64,000 nucleotides of DNA. It comes from Neorhizobium huautlense. Lineage in GTDB: Bacteria; Pseudomonadota; Alphaproteobacteria; Rhizobiales; Rhizobiaceae. The position numbers and the translations under genes are program-made. The stretch covers positions 48,245 to 112,244 of the forward strand of contig NZ_PVBM01000019.1 in assembly GCF_002968575.1 (NCBI RefSeq). Direction: 5' to 3'. Shown piece after piece: positions 61,518 through 64,000 of this stretch. Every line of letters starts with the position of its first letter. Within the stretch, counting starts at the first letter, position 1. A model generated the notes under the pieces. It was not told the origin of the DNA, did not search any database, and worked only from the letters and a program-made list of their open reading frames with translations.

Positions 61518-63620
61518 ATGAACAAGTCCGTTCTGACCGTTGCCACCCTGGGCGCCGTTCTGGGGCTTGGCGGCGCGGGCATGCCCAGTTTTGCCGCATC
61601 GCTTCCCGAAAACGTCGCGCCGCTGTCGTTCGTGAAGCCTGAGAACCCGGCTGCCGTCCCAGTCCCGGCTGCCATGCCGACGCCCGACATCACCGGTGCC
61701 ATTCCGCGCAGCGATCTCCGCACGGGGCGCCTGCAGCCGGCCATCGTGCTCAAGCAAGGCCTGGACGCACTGGCGGACAATGATATCGCAACCGCGCTCG
61801 CCGTCCGGAACGGTCTTTCAGAGGATGCTCTCGACCGGCATATTCTCACCTGGGCGATCGCCACCTCCGGGGCGCCGGGCGTTCCCTCGCACGAGATTGC
61901 CGCAGCACAGCGGGAACTGAAGAACTGGCCGGGCCTGAAGGGCCTGCGCGCCCATTCCGAACGCGCCCTCTACAGGGAAAACCCACCCGCAAGCGCTGTG
62001 CTCGCCGCATTCGGCCGGACCCGGCCGGAGACCGCGGAAGGCGCGATCATCCTGGCCCGCGCGCTCGCGGCCACCGGCAGGACCAGCGAGGCGGCACGCG
62101 CCATTCGCCAGATCTGGGTCACGGAGCTGCTCGACAAGCCGATCGAAGACAAGATCATTGCCGAATTCCCGACCCTGCTTTCATCCGCCGACCACAAGAC
62201 GCGGATGGATCATCTGATGTACAAAGGGCGGACCGCGCAGGCGAAGCGCTTCAGCGAATTCGCAAAGGCGCAATCTCTCTACGCCGCCTGGTCGGCCGTC
62301 ATCGGCAATGCCAAAAACGCCGGCGCGCTGCTTGCCGCCGTCGATGGATCGTGGAAAGACGATGCCGGATATCTCTTTGCCCGGATCGAATATCTGCGGC
62401 GCCAGGACAAATACCGCGAGGCGGCCGAGCTTCTTGACAAAGCACCGCGCGATGCAACGAAACTCGTCGATACCACGGAATGGTGGAACGAGCGGCGCAT
62501 CGTTGCCCGCGGACTTGCCGACCAGGGCAATTTCAAGCTCGCCTACAAGATCGCCGCTGACTATGTCGCCACCTCCCCCACCGATGTTGTCGATGCGGAG
62601 TTTCACGCCGGCTGGTATGCGCTGAGAGCGCTTGGCAATCCGGCAGCGGCCGAGAACCATTTCCGCAAGATCCTGAACGCCTCGAACCGGCCGCTCTCCG
62701 CCTCGCGCGCCTGGTACTGGCTGGGACGCACGGCCGAACGCGGCGGTCCCGGCGACGCACAGGAATTCTTCACAAAGGCTGCCCATTATTCGGGAACGTT
62801 CTACGGCCAGCTTGCAGCGGCCCGGCTCGACGTCAAGACGCTCAATGTCGCCTATCCTCAACCGACCGCGAGCAACCGCGAGAGTTTCGAGAGCCGCGAG
62901 GCGGTGAAGGCTATCGCGCGGCTGGAGGCGGCCGGCCACGAGAAACGTGCCTCCGCACTTTATCGTGCGCTTGCCGAAGAGCTTACAAGTCCTGGGGAAC
63001 TCGCCATGCTTTCGGCGCGGGCGGAAGCCAAGGACAACCACGCCCTCTCCCTGCAGATCGGCAAGACCGCTTTCAGCCGCGGCATCGACGTGGCGGCACT
63101 CGCCTATCCGATCGGCGTTATCCCTCAGGGGGCCAATATCGAAGGTTCGGGCAAGGCGCTTGCCTATGCCATTGCGCGTCAGGAAAGCGCCTTCAACCCG
63201 GCGGCCGTTTCGCCGGCCAATGCCCGCGGCCTGCTGCAGATCCTTCCGGGTACGGCCCAGGGCGTCGCCAAACGCCACGGGCTGACCTACGCAGCTGCAA
63301 GGCTCACCACCGATCCGGGCTACAATGCAACGCTCGGCGCCCACTATCTCGGCGAGCAGATCGATGCCTTCGGCGGCTCCTATATCCTGACCTTCATCGC
63401 CTATAACGCCGGCCCGAAGCGGGTGCCAGAATGGATCGCCCGCTATGGCGATCCGCGCGGCAAACCCATCGATGAGGTGGTGGACTGGATCGAGCGCATT
63501 CCCTTCCCCGAAACGCGCAACTATGTGCAGCGGGTGATGGAGAACTACCAGGTCTACAAAACACGGCTCGGCCAAAAGGCCGATATCGAGGCAGACCTGA
63601 GGCTTGGCAGACAAGGGTAA
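61518..63620 (+). CDS. Soluble lytic murein transglycosylase (Slt type)
   Basis: The 700-residue periplasmic enzyme cleaves peptidoglycan glycan strands. It has a signal peptide, a long helical superhelix of TPR-like repeats (residues about 75-530), and a C-terminal lysozyme-like domain. The catalytic Glu is in AIARQESAFNPAAVSPANAR near residue 554, followed by GLLQILPGTAQGVAKRHGL, GAHYLGEQIDAFGGSYILTF and AYNAGPKRVPEW. Divergent from dapA. Confidence 0.95.
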   Translation: MNKSVLTVATLGAVLGLGGAGMPSFAASLPENVAPLSFVKPENPAAVPVPAAMPTPDITGAIPRSDLRTGRLQPAIVLKQGLDALADNDIATALAVRNGLSEDALDRHILTWAIATSGAPGVPSHEIAAAQRELKNWPGLKGLRAHSERALYRENPPASAVLAAFGRTRPETAEGAIILARALAATGRTSEAARAIRQIWVTELLDKPIEDKIIAEFPTLLSSADHKTRMDHLMYKGRTAQAKRFSEFAKAQSLYAAWSAVIGNAKNAGALLAAVDGSWKDDAGYLFARIEYLRRQDKYREAAELLDKAPRDATKLVDTTEWWNERRIVARGLADQGNFKLAYKIAADYVATSPTDVVDAEFHAGWYALRALGNPAAAENHFRKILNASNRPLSASRAWYWLGRTAERGGPGDAQEFFTKAAHYSGTFYGQLAAARLDVKTLNVAYPQPTASNRESFESREAVKAIARLEAAGHEKRASALYRALAEELTSPGELAMLSARAEAKDNHALSLQIGKTAFSRGIDVAALAYPIGVIPQGANIEGSGKALAYAIARQESAFNPAAVSPANARGLLQILPGTAQGVAKRHGLTYAAARLTTDPGYNATLGAHYLGEQIDAFGGSYILTFIAYNAGPKRVPEWIARYGDPRGKPIDEVVDWIERIPFPETRNYVQRVMENYQVYKTRLGQKADIEADLRLGRQG

Positions 63621-63876
63621 GCCTTCAAACCAGTTGAAAAACCTGCTGCAGACGGCTAACGCCACTCAAACCCCGCTTGGTGCCGCGGCGCAATAGTGCC
63701 TGTGCTCCGTTTGGGGCCGGTTCGTCGCCTACCGCCCAAACGACGCGCGTGCTTTATGCCGATGCGGAAGGCAATCCGCTACGCTGCTTGAGAAGGCCCT
63801 TTGCTCAGGGGAAGCGAATAGCTCCACCCCCCTCTCACTCATCACGGTCAAAAAACAGAAAGCCCGGCGCAATCAG
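63621..63876. other. 256-base intergenic region before the IS end
   Basis: Between the transglycosylase stop and the IS end no gene, tRNA or clear terminator is seen. The short ORF across 63677-63973 runs into the IS end and does not look coding. Confidence 0.45.
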
Positions 63877-64000
63877 GCTGTGTGGAAACGATTGGAGGCT
63901 CCGGATGACCGGGGCCTCTTTTTGGTTTCATGAGGTGGCGGTGTTGATATTGATCGCGCGGAGGATGTTGTAGGCGAGGACAGAGAGGGCCATTTCGGTC
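63877..64000 (-). mobile_element. Insertion sequence, 3' end only (continues beyond window)
   Basis: GGCTGTGTGGAAACG at 63877 looks like a terminal inverted repeat of the IS1182/IS5-like group. About 50 bases inside it the 3' end of a transposase gene begins. The other end lies outside the window, so family, length and target duplication cannot be settled. Confidence 0.6.
63928..64000 (-). CDS. Transposase C-terminal fragment
   Basis: Read on the minus strand, the frame ending at 63928 gives TEMALSVLAYNILRAININT and a short tail before TGA. The TEMxLxVLAYNxxR pattern is a common C-terminus of DDE transposases of the IS1182/IS5-like type. The rest lies beyond the right edge. Confidence 0.7.
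   Translation of the reverse strand, partial: TEMALSVLAYNILRAININTATS

Overview
The window looks like a chromosomal segment of an alphaproteobacterium of the Rhizobiaceae (Rhizobium/Agrobacterium/Ensifer group). The evidence is high-GC coding with strong third-position bias, a conserved housekeeping run rpoZ - rel - acpS - lepB - rnc - era - recO, a smpB - dapA - lytic transglycosylase block, psd/pssA phospholipid genes, a RIME-like palindromic intergenic repeat, and many small rhizobial-type proteins. No rRNA, tRNA or CRISPR array was found. Assignment below family level is not possible from this sequence alone.

Layout. 1-13.2 kb: an SDR tail cut by the left edge, cysS, a VOC gene coupled to three tandem GFA-family genes, a proline iminopeptidase, a palindromic repeat, cimA, small VOC/DUF genes, a compact leftward operon (secreted protein, OmpA-like protein, zinc-ribbon membrane protein), a PCMT-like methyltransferase, rarD, a cupin and a LOG-family gene. 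13.4-23.1 kb: a LysM envelope protein, a Crp/Fnr regulator divergent from a lone receiver domain, an Atm1-type ABC exporter, and psd-pssA preceded by an orphan terminator that may mark a small RNA. 23.1-31.9 kb: lysE, a SRAP gene, ynfA, a toxin-antitoxin pair (RelE-like killer plus antidote), a NUDIX gene, rhizobial hypotheticals, an overlapping ygfZ - HD hydrolase - tyrosine phosphatase operon, an MscS channel and a RES/Xre toxin-antitoxin pair. 31.9-46.7 kb: an NMT1/THI5-type ABC importer, a DUF2339 giant membrane protein coupled to an HD hydrolase and a MOSC protein, a TetR/MFS divergon with three palindromic operators, a MocR regulator divergent from EamA exporters, and a second MFS gene. 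46.7-55.9 kb: recO, era, rnc, lepB, acpS, rel and rpoZ on the minus strand with small genes interspersed. 56-64 kb: a NYN-domain gene, ada, a rifampin ADP-ribosyltransferase (arr), an UPF0104 membrane protein, a frameshifted small gene, smpB, dapA, a soluble lytic transglycosylase and the 3' end of an insertion sequence cut by the right edge.

Functionally the segment is mostly core: translation (cysS, smpB), ribosome and RNA maturation (era, rnc), secretion (lepB), lipid synthesis (psd, pssA, acpS), stringent response (rel, rpoZ), amino-acid synthesis (cimA, dapA), Fe-S/glutathione export (Atm1) and repair (recO, ada, SRAP). Accessory genes sit between these blocks: two toxin-antitoxin pairs, several drug/metabolite exporters with dedicated regulators, arr, and an IS end. 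I saw no convincing multi-gene system wholly without precedent. The least explained items are the coupled GFA triplet, the secreted/OmpA/zinc-ribbon operon, the orphan terminator upstream of psd, the three-operator TetR divergon and the frameshifted gene beside smpB.
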